Counted from the first letter of the stretch, positions 1 through 6,805 are shown. The stretch: DNA of 7,891 bases from an uncultured Clostridia bacterium (GCA_946545505.1 CAMNNN010000062.1:1-7891); one strand, 5' to 3'. The notes: generated by a model from the sequence alone, not told the origin. Translations and numbers: made by a program.

Positions 1-5
1 TAATC

Positions 6-197
6 CTAAACATCGATCTCGACATGATGAAGACCGGTTCTCCCCCCTTCCGCCATTGACTCATAAGCGCTCTGTGCCGCAGCCTGCGCATCACGTGCTG
101 CCTGATTGGGGTCTTCATACTTGATGCATCCCGTCATGATACTCATTGAAGCGGCCAACGCGGCTGCCGTTATCAATATCTTCTTTAAACCCTTCAT
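6..197 (-). CDS. small lipoprotein, 63 aa, function unknown
   Basis: Encodes a 63-residue protein with a bacterial lipoprotein signal: a basic start (MKGLKK), a hydrophobic stretch at about residues 7-20, then IMTGC with the presumed lipidated Cys at residue 24. Met at the -3 position of the lipobox is less usual than Leu/Val/Ile but tolerated. The mature part is only 40 residues: a charged start (IKYEDPN), an Ala/Gln-rich likely helix (about 32-49), then a Gly/His-containing tail. I chose the ATG at 195-197. The reading frame opens upstream at a TTG (225-227), but the ATG has AAGGAAGGAAG about 9 nt before it and puts the basic residues directly before the hydrophobic core. It is a separate transcription unit from its neighbours, with a terminator and an extended -10 promoter upstream. 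By family knowledge such proteins sit on the outer face of the cytoplasmic membrane. I do not recognise the family and propose no function. Confidence 0.72.
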   Translation of the reverse strand: MKGLKKILITAAALAASMSIMTGCIKYEDPNQAARDAQAAAQSAYESMAEGGRTGLHHVEIDV

Positions 198-230
198 TTC
201 CTTGTACTTCCTTCCTTTAATTACCAATAC

Positions 231-239
231 ATTGTAACA
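231..239 (-). promoter_or_regulatory. extended -10 promoter of the small lipoprotein gene
   Basis: On the minus strand this reads TG-T-TACAAT, an extended -10 element one base away from TATAAT. The predicted start of transcription is near 224, giving a leader of about 27 nt that holds the purine-rich ribosome binding site before the ATG at 197. The -35 position (about 254-259) reads CGGATG and is poor, as is common when TGn is present. Assigned by eye from consensus. Confidence 0.45.
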
Positions 240-273
240 CAGGCATACGGTCTCATCCGTTCACACATCATAT

Positions 274-309
274 AAAGCAAAAACCTCTCACCGCACCGGA
301 TGAGAGGTT
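274..309 (-). terminator. rho-independent terminator after the transglutaminase/LRR gene
   Basis: In the minus-strand transcript a perfect 9-bp stem (AACCUCUCA / UGAGAGGUU, 301-309 and 282-290) closes a 10-nt loop, UCCGGUGCGG. Inside the loop CCG and CGG can add three more pairs beyond a bulged U. The stem runs into UUU (five U counting the last two stem bases), then GCUUU. It starts about 25 nt after the stop codon at 334-336. On the plus strand the stem is followed by CTGTTATTC, so it is oriented for the minus strand. It ends the proS-transglutaminase unit and separates it from the lipoprotein gene. Confidence 0.85.
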
Positions 310-333
310 CTGTTATTCAATAATCAAAAGCGG

Positions 334-1917
334 TCAGTTCGATCTCTCGATGATCCTGTAAGGAGTGATGTAATAATCCCCTTCTTCAAGATCAAGTCCG
401 TGAGGAACGCTGATGATTGCTCTGGGGCAGTCATCAAATGCCCACTGATCGACATTCGTAACGCTGTCCGGTATGTAGACATAAGCGAGCTCATCACAGT
501 AATCAAATGCGCAATAACCTATATACTGCAATCCGTCAGGCAGATAGATATACTCGAGATCCTCACATGTGTTGAAACCGTAATCCTCGATACGTGTTAC
601 CGTGTCAGGCAGAACTACGCTCGTGATGATATCACAGTCAACGAAGCATCTCTCGCCGATAGTATCGATCGTGCAGTTCTCATCGAATACGACATTTCTG
701 AATCCGTTGCATCCGTAAGGCAGCTGCAGTGTACCGCTTCCGGAGATTGTAATCGTTCCGTCTCTTGAAATCTGATATGTAGCGTTGTCACCTGCATCGC
801 CGGAACTCTCGATTCCGTGGATAGTATCAGCATCGCAGATTTTATGAGAATATGAGAAATACTCTACAGGGAGAAGATACCAGTTATAGGAAGGATCTCC
901 CTCCGATCTTGTTCCCGTATCATGTGTATTACCGTCATATGAGTTACCGCAGTCCCATGTGGGATCAACGTGGTACCATGTTCCGTCGATGCATACTACA
1001 GCCCATGCATGGTTAGGACCTTCATCATCGATGTATTCATCAGTCATAACGAGCTCATCAGCATCGGCACCGATACCGAACGATACCGCTGCAGGAACAC
1101 CTGCTGCTCTGCAAAGTGCAGTAAACGTGTTTCCGAGGCCCTCACAGATAGCGACCTTACGCAGGATCAGAGTAGCGGCATCATCCTGATAACCCGTATA
1201 CTCGTCCGAGATCTGAACATAGTCATAAGCAAACTCGTTGATCATGTAATCGTATATAGCGAATACCTTGGACCAGTCATCCGAGCAGTGCTGGGTAAGA
1301 CGCTCAGCTGTGGAGATAACGATAGGCGAATCGCAGTTGACATCATTCTGAGGCTGGAGGCACTCCTGAAGGGATGTATCATCAGTCCAAAGCTCGCTGC
1401 AGCGCTCAACATTGAAGTCATAACATGTAGATTCTACAAATGCTACATTACCGTCAGTCTTCTTCGTAATGGCTATCTCGTCGTATCTTTGCTGAAGTCC
1501 GTCAGCCGTAACGACGAACATCAGATAGTACAATTCGTCCGTCTCGAGGCTGTCAGCTACCTCAAACGAGAATGAACCCGACAAACCCGCTCCGCTGGTG
1601 GCAACGATATTATGTCTCTCATCCGTGACATTGATTATCATTCCGGAACCGCATGTAGTCTGAACACCGATCTCAGTACCTGAGACATAGAGCTTGATCT
1701 CGCCTCCGGTCTTGGATCTGAACATCATGTCAGTATAGTCGGCATAGTAATTCTGAATACTAAGGGCACCGGGATTGACTGTAGGATCAAGTCCTGTGAT
1801 AACACTGCCCTTCTCCGCGTTAACGGATTTGACGGCTGCTGCCGCGGGAGCAGCCATTAAATTGGCTATAACCGCTGCCGCTGCCATGCATGATACAAGT
1901 CTTCTCAGCTTAACCAT
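334..1917 (-). CDS. secreted transglutaminase-like protein with BspA-type leucine-rich repeats
   Basis: This 527-residue exported protein starts with a signal peptide: MVKLRRLVSC, a hydrophobic Ala-rich core, and likely cleavage near AAPAAAA (about 24-28). A beta-rich region of unknown type follows (about 55-152). Next is a transglutaminase-like cysteine protease fold (about 205-325) with a plausible full triad: Cys258 in AICEG, His303 in NHAWA and Asp318 in HVDPTWD. After it come a segment like the 'DGTLTISGTG' motif of BspA proteins (387-396 here, GTITISGSGT) and about four LRR_5-type repeats (about 404-500) of 23-24 residues, each with a 'F..C..L' pattern. There is no LPXTG, dockerin or membrane tail, so it is probably released or held non-covalently. 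Secreted enzymes of this build may cleave or cross-link proteins or bind surfaces; the substrate cannot be told. The ATG at 1915-1917 is chosen over a TTG at 1963-1965 because GAGG lies 8 nt before it and it begins a clean signal peptide. It lies 10 nt after proS and is followed by a terminator. Confidence 0.88.
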   Translation of the reverse strand: MVKLRRLVSCMAAAAVIANLMAAPAAAAVKSVNAEKGSVITGLDPTVNPGALSIQNYYADYTDMMFRSKTGGEIKLYVSGTEIGVQTTCGSGMIINVTDERHNIVATSGAGLSGSFSFEVADSLETDELYYLMFVVTADGLQQRYDEIAITKKTDGNVAFVESTCYDFNVERCSELWTDDTSLQECLQPQNDVNCDSPIVISTAERLTQHCSDDWSKVFAIYDYMINEFAYDYVQISDEYTGYQDDAATLILRKVAICEGLGNTFTALCRAAGVPAAVSFGIGADADELVMTDEYIDDEGPNHAWAVVCIDGTWYHVDPTWDCGNSYDGNTHDTGTRSEGDPSYNWYLLPVEYFSYSHKICDADTIHGIESSGDAGDNATYQISRDGTITISGSGTLQLPYGCNGFRNVVFDENCTIDTIGERCFVDCDIITSVVLPDTVTRIEDYGFNTCEDLEYIYLPDGLQYIGYCAFDYCDELAYVYIPDSVTNVDQWAFDDCPRAIISVPHGLDLEEGDYYITPYRIIERSN

Positions 1918-1924
1918 AAACAGA

Positions 1925-1931
1925 TCCTCAC
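1925..1931 (-). promoter_or_regulatory. ribosome binding site overlapping the proS stop
   Basis: The minus strand reads GTGAGGA here. GAGG (1926-1929) is 8 nt before the ATG at 1917 and includes part of the proS TGA (1928-1930). This decides the start of the transglutaminase-like gene and suggests translational coupling to proS. Confidence 0.7.
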
Positions 1932-3622
1932 TTAATCTTTCCCGCCGCCTCGATAGCCTCGTCAATCGTTGCTTCGCTCATGGCGCCGTCCATTCTGAAC
2001 TTCAGTTCTACTATTCCTTCTCCTGCTCTTCTGCCTACGGTAACGCGAAGCGGTATACCGAGAAGATCAGCGTCCTTGAACTTAACACCGGGACGCTCGT
2101 TACGGTCATCGATCAAAGTCTCAAACCCTGCATCGATATAAGCGTTGTACAGCTTCTCGGCAACGCCCATAACAGTCTCATCCTTCGTATTGGTAGGGAT
2201 GACGATAACCTTGTAAGGCGCTGCGATAGCAGGCCACTTGATTCCGTCCTCATCGTTATACTGCTCGATGATAGCTGCGATCGTTCTTGATACGCCGATA
2301 CCGTAACAACCCATAACCATCGAGTGCTCCTTACCCTCCTTATCGAGGTAGATGCAGCCAAGGGAATCTGAATACTTAGTGCCGAGCTTAAAGATATGTC
2401 CTACCTCTACGCCTCTTGCCATTCCGAGAGGCTGTCCGCACTTAGGACACAGATCACCTGACTTAACATTCTTAACGTCCTTAACGATATCGGGTGTGAA
2501 GTCTCTTCCGATGTTTACGTTCTTGAAGTGATAGTCCGTCTCACAAGCGCCGACGATGAAGTTCTTCATGCCTGCGACCTCTGTATCCATGACAACTTCG
2601 ATCTTCTCCTTAAGTCCTACGGGACCTGCGAATCCGACCTTCGCGCCTGTGATTCTCTCGACATCCTCGAAGGAAGCCAGATCCATCTCAGTCGCGTCGT
2701 AAATATTGCCGAGCTTAGTCTCATTGATATCTCTGTCGCCTCTTACCATTACCGCTACGATCTTGCCGTCGATATTGTAGAGGATAGTCTTGACGAACTT
2801 ATCGGCTGTCGTATTCATAAAAGCGATAAGTTCTTCGATCGTCTTAACATCAGGTGTGTGAATCTTCTCGATGGGGAGCTCTGCGGAAGTGTCAGCCTCT
2901 CCCTCCTTGCACGAAGCCTTCTCCTCATTAGCCGCATATCCGCAGGCATCGCAGAAGCAGATAGCATCCTCACCGATAGGGCTCTTAACCATGAATTCCT
3001 GTGAACCGGAACCGCCCATTGCTCCTGAATCGGCATCTACTACAGTGTAGTCCAATCCGAGTCTGTCGAAGATTCTTCTGTATGCGTCGTACATAATCTT
3101 GTATGACTTATCGAGACCTTCCTCGTCGACGTCAAAGGAATAAGCGTCCTTCATGACGAACTCACGGGATCTCATGACACCGAATCTCGGTCTCTTCTCG
3201 TCTCTGTACTTGTGCTGGATCTGATAAAGCGTAACAGGCAGATTCTTGTAGGATCTGAAAGTATCTCTTACTGCCTCCGTGAAAGGTTCCTCGTGCGTCG
3301 GGCCGAGGCAGAAAGGTCTGCCGCCTCTGTCGCTCATACGGAACATCTCGGGGCCGAACTTCTCCCATCTTCCGGAAGCCTGATAAGCCTCAGCAGGAAG
3401 CAGTGCCGGCATGATAAGCTCCTGAGCGCCTGCTCTGTCCATCTCCTCACGGATAACCTTCTCAACGTTCTTATATACTTTGAAGCCCATTGGCATGTAA
3501 GCGTAGATTCCCGAAGACATCTTGCGGATAAGTCCCGCACGAAGCATTAACTTGTGTGAAGGTATCTCAGCGTCAGCAGGTACCTCTCTTTGTGTCGCGA
3601 AAAAAAGATTCGAAACTCTCAT
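1928..3622 (-). CDS. proS: prolyl-tRNA synthetase, bacterial type with editing insertion
   Basis: ProRS charges tRNA-Pro with proline in the cytoplasm. At 564 residues it is full length for the bacterial (ProS type 1) form. The class II core is visible: the N-terminal region with [19 protein letters not shown] (22-40), the CLGPTHEE segment (105-112), motif 2 around [16 protein letters not shown] (140-155) and motif 3 around [15 protein letters not shown] (437-451). Between motifs 2 and 3 lies the insertion (INS) domain, about 225-400, known in this family for hydrolysing Ala-tRNA-Pro. It is bracketed here by two CxxC pairs, CDAC (224-227) and CPKC (392-395), which could bind metal. The C-terminal anticodon-binding domain spans about 465-564. 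The ATG at 3620-3622 has AGGAG about 13 nt upstream, a somewhat long spacing, and AGGAA directly adjacent. Its own strong promoter lies upstream. The leader is only about 30 nt, too short for a T-box. The next gene is likely co-transcribed. Confidence 0.98.
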   Translation of the reverse strand: MRVSNLFFATQREVPADAEIPSHKLMLRAGLIRKMSSGIYAYMPMGFKVYKNVEKVIREEMDRAGAQELIMPALLPAEAYQASGRWEKFGPEMFRMSDRGGRPFCLGPTHEEPFTEAVRDTFRSYKNLPVTLYQIQHKYRDEKRPRFGVMRSREFVMKDAYSFDVDEEGLDKSYKIMYDAYRRIFDRLGLDYTVVDADSGAMGGSGSQEFMVKSPIGEDAICFCDACGYAANEEKASCKEGEADTSAELPIEKIHTPDVKTIEELIAFMNTTADKFVKTILYNIDGKIVAVMVRGDRDINETKLGNIYDATEMDLASFEDVERITGAKVGFAGPVGLKEKIEVVMDTEVAGMKNFIVGACETDYHFKNVNIGRDFTPDIVKDVKNVKSGDLCPKCGQPLGMARGVEVGHIFKLGTKYSDSLGCIYLDKEGKEHSMVMGCYGIGVSRTIAAIIEQYNDEDGIKWPAIAAPYKVIVIPTNTKDETVMGVAEKLYNAYIDAGFETLIDDRNERPGVKFKDADLLGIPLRVTVGRRAGEGIVELKFRMDGAMSEATIDEAIEAAGKIK

Positions 3623-3658
3623 TTCCTATGAAGTTCTCCTATTTATAAATATTTTATT

Positions 3659-3687
3659 ATTATAAAGGGCAGGGACCGTTTTTTCAA
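3659..3687 (-). promoter_or_regulatory. near-consensus sigma-A promoter for proS
   Basis: On the minus strand TTGAAA (3682-3687) and TATAAT (3659-3664) are separated by exactly 17 nt, one mismatch from the full sigma-70/sigma-A consensus. The expected start is near 3652, about 30 nt before the proS ATG. The -35 box covers the TGA stop of the RNase J gene (3684-3686), so the end of that coding region doubles as promoter. Transcription arriving from the RNase J unit would run through it, since no terminator is visible in the gap. Confidence 0.8.
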
Positions 3688-5549
3688 CGGCGGCGGGAAT
3701 GCGACGTAACGCTTACGTGGCACGCATTTGTGAGGATCATAGGTCTCCTTCTGGTCTTCTCGAACAGAAAGTCCCTCACGGAATTGCGAAATGCTCTCGT
3801 CGTGATCCTCGCGTCAATACTCTCTCCTTTAAGTGCGCCCGTAGACAGCAGCTGGCTCACCTTCATCGCGAGCGCATCGTGTATCTCCTGCTTCTCATCT
3901 TCGATAACAAAGCCGATCGAATCCACCACAGGCTCGCATGCAAGCTCACCGGAAGCCAAGTCGACCGTAATGGAGATGGCAACGCATCCGTCATCTCCCA
4001 GGTGAATACGGTCACTCATAACGTGATCGTCACGCACCGCAGCTGACGAACCGTCGATGAGAATAGCCTGCGCGGGAACTTCCCCTGTAACCTCCGCAGT
4101 TTTTCCGTCAGTCTCGAAGACATCACCATTTCGAAGTACAAAAATGTCATTCGGATCCATGCCGAGACTCTGGGCGAGCTGGGCATGTCTTATAAGCATT
4201 CTGTACTCACCGTGTACCGGAATGAAGAACTTCGGACGCAGAAGAGTGTGCAGCAGTCTGATCTCATTCTTATAAGCGTGACCTGATACATGCACTTCGG
4301 CAAGCGACTCATAGATAACTTCGGCACCGCACTTGAACAGCTCGTCGATGAGCTTGTAAATGGACTTCTCATTACCCGGGATAGGATGCGCGGATATGAT
4401 GACCGTATCTCCTTCGCGGATCTCAACTTCCCTGTGGGAAGCGAATGCCATTCTCGACAGAGCGCTCGTAGGCTCCGCCTGCGAACCCGTAGTGAGAACA
4501 ACGATCTCATTATCGGGATATTTATTGATCTCACTTATATCGATGAGCGTATCGGGATTCATCTCGATGTATCCTAATGAATTAGCTATCTTAAAGCAGT
4601 TAACCATCGAACGTCCGCACAGGCAGACATGACGGCCGTTCATCTCGGCAGCGGTAAAGATCTGCTGCATACGGTGAACGTGGCTCGAGAATGTCGCGAC
4701 GATTATTCTGCCTTCGGCTTTCTTGAAGATATTCTGGAAAGCTTCGCCGACATATTTCTCTGACGGAGACGATCCCTCCTTCTCGACATTCGTACTCTCG
4801 CACATGAACGCGAGCACACCTTCGTGACCGAGCTCGCCGAATCGCTGAAGGTCGATTACCTTGCCGTTGATTGGAGTGTAGTCGATCTTAAAGTCACCCG
4901 AATGAACCACGAGTCCTGCGGGAGTTCTGATCGCGACAGCATATGAATCAGCGATACTGTGATTGACTCTTATGAATTCCACCTGGAATGCATTGCCAAG
5001 TCTTACTCTCTCTCCGTTACGGCATGCATCAAGAGATATCCCCTTAAGACTGATGCCGTTATCTTCGAGCTTATGTCTTACAAGCTCGACTGTAAGCTTG
5101 CCGCCGTAGACGGGGCACTTGAATTCTCTTAAGAAATACGGCAGAGCACCGATATGATCCTCGTGTCCGTGTGTAAGGATTATTCCGCGGAGCTTATGAG
5201 AGTTCTCACGGATATAAGTGTAATCCTGAATTACACAGTCTACACCGGGAGTATCTTCGCCTCCGAATGCCATGCCGACATCTACGACGATAATGTCATT
5301 ACCATACTCGAATGCGGTCATGTTCTTGCCGATCTCCAGAAGGCCTCCGAGAGGGATGATCTTGAGTCTCTTCTTAGGCTTGGACGATCCGGTCTTCGCA
5401 GCCTTCTCGCTCTCGGGTTTATTATTCTCCTTGGGTTTGGAGGTTTTCTTCTTACCCGCGGATTTCTCTGCTGCCTTGCCTGAAGGCTTAGCAGCATTCT
5501 TCTGTGTCTTGGTTTGTGTCTTAGTCAATTTTGTTTTTTTCTCACTCAT
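3684..5549 (-). CDS. rnj: ribonuclease J with a long lysine-rich N-terminal tail
   Basis: RNase J is a metallo-beta-lactamase/beta-CASP nuclease with 5'-to-3' exonuclease and endonuclease activity on RNA, central to mRNA decay and rRNA maturation in Firmicutes. The catalytic core starts near residue 61 (RLKIIPLGGL). Zinc ligands are present: HGHEDH (127-132), His197 in VNHSIADS and Asp219 in HSGDF. Beta-CASP landmarks follow: TGSQAEP (354-360), SAHPIPGNE (386-394), SGHA (422-425) and PVHGEYR (444-450). The segment often written DSTN reads ESTN (251-254), a conservative change. The C-terminal domain spans about 500-605, ending in a basic SHSRRR tail. The protein is 621 residues, about 60 longer than Bacillus RNase J1 (about 555), because of a disordered N-terminal tail with 20 Lys in the first 60 residues. 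The ATG at 5547-5549 has AGAAGG 7 nt upstream, so the tail is truly within the frame. It follows the 3D-domain gene by 17 nt and is probably co-transcribed with it. One cannot tell J1 from J2 by eye. Confidence 0.96.
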   Translation of the reverse strand: MSEKKTKLTKTQTKTQKNAAKPSGKAAEKSAGKKKTSKPKENNKPESEKAAKTGSSKPKKRLKIIPLGGLLEIGKNMTAFEYGNDIIVVDVGMAFGGEDTPGVDCVIQDYTYIRENSHKLRGIILTHGHEDHIGALPYFLREFKCPVYGGKLTVELVRHKLEDNGISLKGISLDACRNGERVRLGNAFQVEFIRVNHSIADSYAVAIRTPAGLVVHSGDFKIDYTPINGKVIDLQRFGELGHEGVLAFMCESTNVEKEGSSPSEKYVGEAFQNIFKKAEGRIIVATFSSHVHRMQQIFTAAEMNGRHVCLCGRSMVNCFKIANSLGYIEMNPDTLIDISEINKYPDNEIVVLTTGSQAEPTSALSRMAFASHREVEIREGDTVIISAHPIPGNEKSIYKLIDELFKCGAEVIYESLAEVHVSGHAYKNEIRLLHTLLRPKFFIPVHGEYRMLIRHAQLAQSLGMDPNDIFVLRNGDVFETDGKTAEVTGEVPAQAILIDGSSAAVRDDHVMSDRIHLGDDGCVAISITVDLASGELACEPVVDSIGFVIEDEKQEIHDALAMKVSQLLSTGALKGESIDARITTRAFRNSVRDFLFEKTRRRPMILTNACHVSVTSHSRRR

Positions 5550-5566
5550 TGTCTTTCCTTCTTGTA

Positions 5567-6556
5567 TCAGTTAACGATATAGACCTCACAGTCCGTTACC
5601 GTGTGGCTTCCGTGGGCAAACAGATCGATGTGGCTTCCACTGACGCCTGAGCCTCTGTCTTCAACCGTATAATAACCGTCTCCGCCGAGAGGATCGTTCG
5701 GCAGATAAAGTGTTGTTCCTGCAGGGAAAATGCTCCAGTCAGCGGCGCATGTTCTTCCCTCCGAGCATGTGGTACCCGTGGCAGTAGTTACGCTGTAAGT
5801 TCCGTCACCTCTGGGCTGAGGTCCGTAGAACGTGATGTGGCACGTTCCGTAATAAGTCATACCAGATGTATCTGCACCGCCGGCAGAAGCGGGCTCTGTC
5901 ATCGGAGGAGTCGTAGGAACGGTTCCTGCAGTAGTCGTCGCAGCAGTTGGCGCAGTGGTCGCCGATGTAGGTGATGCTGTGGTGGCGACGGGCTCTTCCG
6001 AAGTCAGACTGATCAGGACGAAATTACCGCTGTATGTACGGTACCAACCGGAAGCAGTTCTTCCCGTTACATCGATGCCCTCGCCTACATGGATGACCCT
6101 TACGATCTCATACTCGGTTCCGGGGCCGGACCTCAGGTTGATATCGCTCGATGCATAGACGGAAGTATAGAATTCCTCTACGGCATTGGGATCTGCCGCA
6201 GTGGTCTCCACCGGAGCCTCGGTCTGCTGGACGGGTTCCGTATCGGGTGTAGTCTCTGAGGCTTCAGTCTGCTCAGTGACAATACTCGGTGCGAGTTCTT
6301 CCTGCGTAGGTGCAGTCTCTGTCTCGGCTATAGTCTCCGAAGTCTCGGCAGCGGCCGAAGAAGACTCGACCGCTTCAAGCAAAACTGCAGCCTGTGCATT
6401 TCTTCTTGCACGATCTTCTCTGGCCTTGCTATCAAGCAGGGTGTATACCCCCGCGAAAACCAGAACACTTAACACGACTACGGCGGCGATGCTCACGCCC
6501 ATGCGCAGTCTGTCCCGTGACAGGTTATCATTTAATGTCGAATCTACGAAACGCAT
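5567..6556 (-). CDS. membrane-anchored SH3b and 3D-domain cell-wall protein
   Basis: This 329-residue protein has a short cytoplasmic N-terminus, one membrane span (about 20-41, VSIAAVVVLSVLVFAGVYTLL) and an extracellular remainder. In order: an acidic Thr/Glu/Ala-rich linker (about 62-125), an SH3b domain (about 129-184, with INLRSGPGTEYEIVRV and GWYRT), a Thr/Pro/Ala linker (about 186-222), and a C-terminal 3D domain (about 236-328). The three Asp that name the family are visible: D273 (AADWSIFPAGT), D300 (VEDRGSGVSG) and D311 (HIDLF). Four Cys (239, 264, 270, 323) in this domain could form disulfides. 3D domains have a double-psi beta-barrel fold and in characterised relatives act on peptidoglycan as lytic transglycosylases; SH3b modules bind wall peptides. 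Wall remodelling is therefore the likely role, unproven. An in-frame TAG two codons before the ATG rules out an upstream extension. The only SD-like bases, AGG, are 2 nt from the ATG. RNase J follows by 17 nt. Confidence 0.9.
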   Translation of the reverse strand: MRFVDSTLNDNLSRDRLRMGVSIAAVVVLSVLVFAGVYTLLDSKAREDRARRNAQAAVLLEAVESSSAAAETSETIAETETAPTQEELAPSIVTEQTEASETTPDTEPVQQTEAPVETTAADPNAVEEFYTSVYASSDINLRSGPGTEYEIVRVIHVGEGIDVTGRTASGWYRTYSGNFVLISLTSEEPVATTASPTSATTAPTAATTTAGTVPTTPPMTEPASAGGADTSGMTYYGTCHITFYGPQPRGDGTYSVTTATGTTCSEGRTCAADWSIFPAGTTLYLPNDPLGGDGYYTVEDRGSGVSGSHIDLFAHGSHTVTDCEVYIVN

Positions 6557-6564
6557 TACCTAAC

Positions 6565-6573
6565 ATTATAACA
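6565..6573 (-). promoter_or_regulatory. extended -10 promoter of the 3D-domain gene, very close to the ATG
   Basis: The minus strand reads TG-T-TATAAT, a perfect extended -10. The -35 position (17 nt upstream) reads GAGGGC and is poor. The expected transcription start is near 6558, only 2 nt before the ATG at 6556, so the mRNA would be almost leaderless. That fits the absence of a usable Shine-Dalgarno sequence. A longer leader from an unseen upstream promoter remains possible. Confidence 0.5.
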
Positions 6574-6652
6574 TAGGCCCTTTATCTGCCCTCTTCTGCT
6601 CTTTGTAAAGCAAATAAAACATATGTGAAAAGCATGTCATATTCTCCCTCTC

Positions 6653-6658
6653 TATAAT
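6653..6658 (+). promoter_or_regulatory. -10 box for the small plus-strand gene
   Basis: A perfect TATAAT ends 6 nt before the ATG at 6665, so the expected +1 falls on the A of that ATG. No good -35 is seen at 17 nt (AAGCAT), and there is no TGn. GTGAAA (6625-6630) is -35-like but 22 nt away. The assignment rests on the -10 match and the match in geometry to the ORF. Confidence 0.4.
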
Positions 6659-6664
6659 CGAAGC

Positions 6665-6805
6665 ATGGCACAGGAAGAATTCAATCTTAAGGACAGATCA
6701 CGGGACACGAAGGTACGCAGAAGCGTTATCTATCTGTTCTGCGCGATGATAATAATCCTTACAGTTCTTCTGGATATCTATATAATCTCTGAACTTATTT
6801 CCTGA
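6665..6805 (+). CDS. putative 46-residue single-span membrane protein
   Basis: This is a short plus-strand ORF in the gap between the two minus-strand genes. The first 19 residues are highly charged (MAQEEFNLKD then RSRDTKVRR). One strongly hydrophobic segment follows (about 20-41, including VIYLFCAMIIIL and DIYII), ending ISELIS. By the positive-inside rule the N-terminus should face the cytoplasm. Its first 43 codons lie outside any other gene, so it is not a shadow. The last 11 bp (6795-6805) overlap the 3' end of the rel gene, tail to tail. There is no Shine-Dalgarno sequence, since only 6 nt separate TATAAT from the ATG; translation would need to be leaderless. I do not recognise a family. 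Single-span small proteins often regulate membrane enzymes, but nothing here names a partner. Against it: short length, no ribosome binding site and no terminator. Confidence 0.45.
   Translation: MAQEEFNLKDRSRDTKVRRSVIYLFCAMIIILTVLLDIYIISELIS

Noticed and set aside
970..1575. Plus-strand 201-codon open frame
   Set aside because: It lies wholly antisense to the transglutaminase/LRR gene, has no recognisable domain, and its length follows from the composition of the real gene.
1963..1965. TTG as the start of the transglutaminase/LRR gene
   Set aside because: It would add a 16-residue Arg-rich leader overlapping the proS end before the signal peptide, while the ATG at 1915-1917 has a well-spaced GAGG.
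1775..2290. Plus-strand 171-codon open frame across the proS/transglutaminase junction
   Set aside because: It is antisense to two well-supported genes, with no motif and no sign of its own promoter.
3623..3683. T-box riboswitch upstream of proS
   Set aside because: T-box leaders are common for Firmicutes aminoacyl-tRNA synthetases, but here the whole gap is 61 bp and the predicted leader about 30 nt, with no T-box sequence or antiterminator.
3676..3690. CCGTT/AACGG hairpin at the end of the RNase J gene as a terminator
   Set aside because: The stem is only 5 bp and is followed by TCCCTGCCC rather than a U run on the minus strand; the site is better explained as the -35 region of proS.
5272..5574. 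Plus-strand frame with hydrophobic Leu/Phe-rich segments
   Set aside because: It is the complement of the Lys-rich RNase J tail: AAG/AAA read backwards gives CTT/TTT, so the apparent membrane character is an artefact.
6701..6794. Rho-independent terminator for rel
   Set aside because: Only small inverted repeats such as ACGC-AGAA-GCGT are present, with no U run after them on the minus strand.
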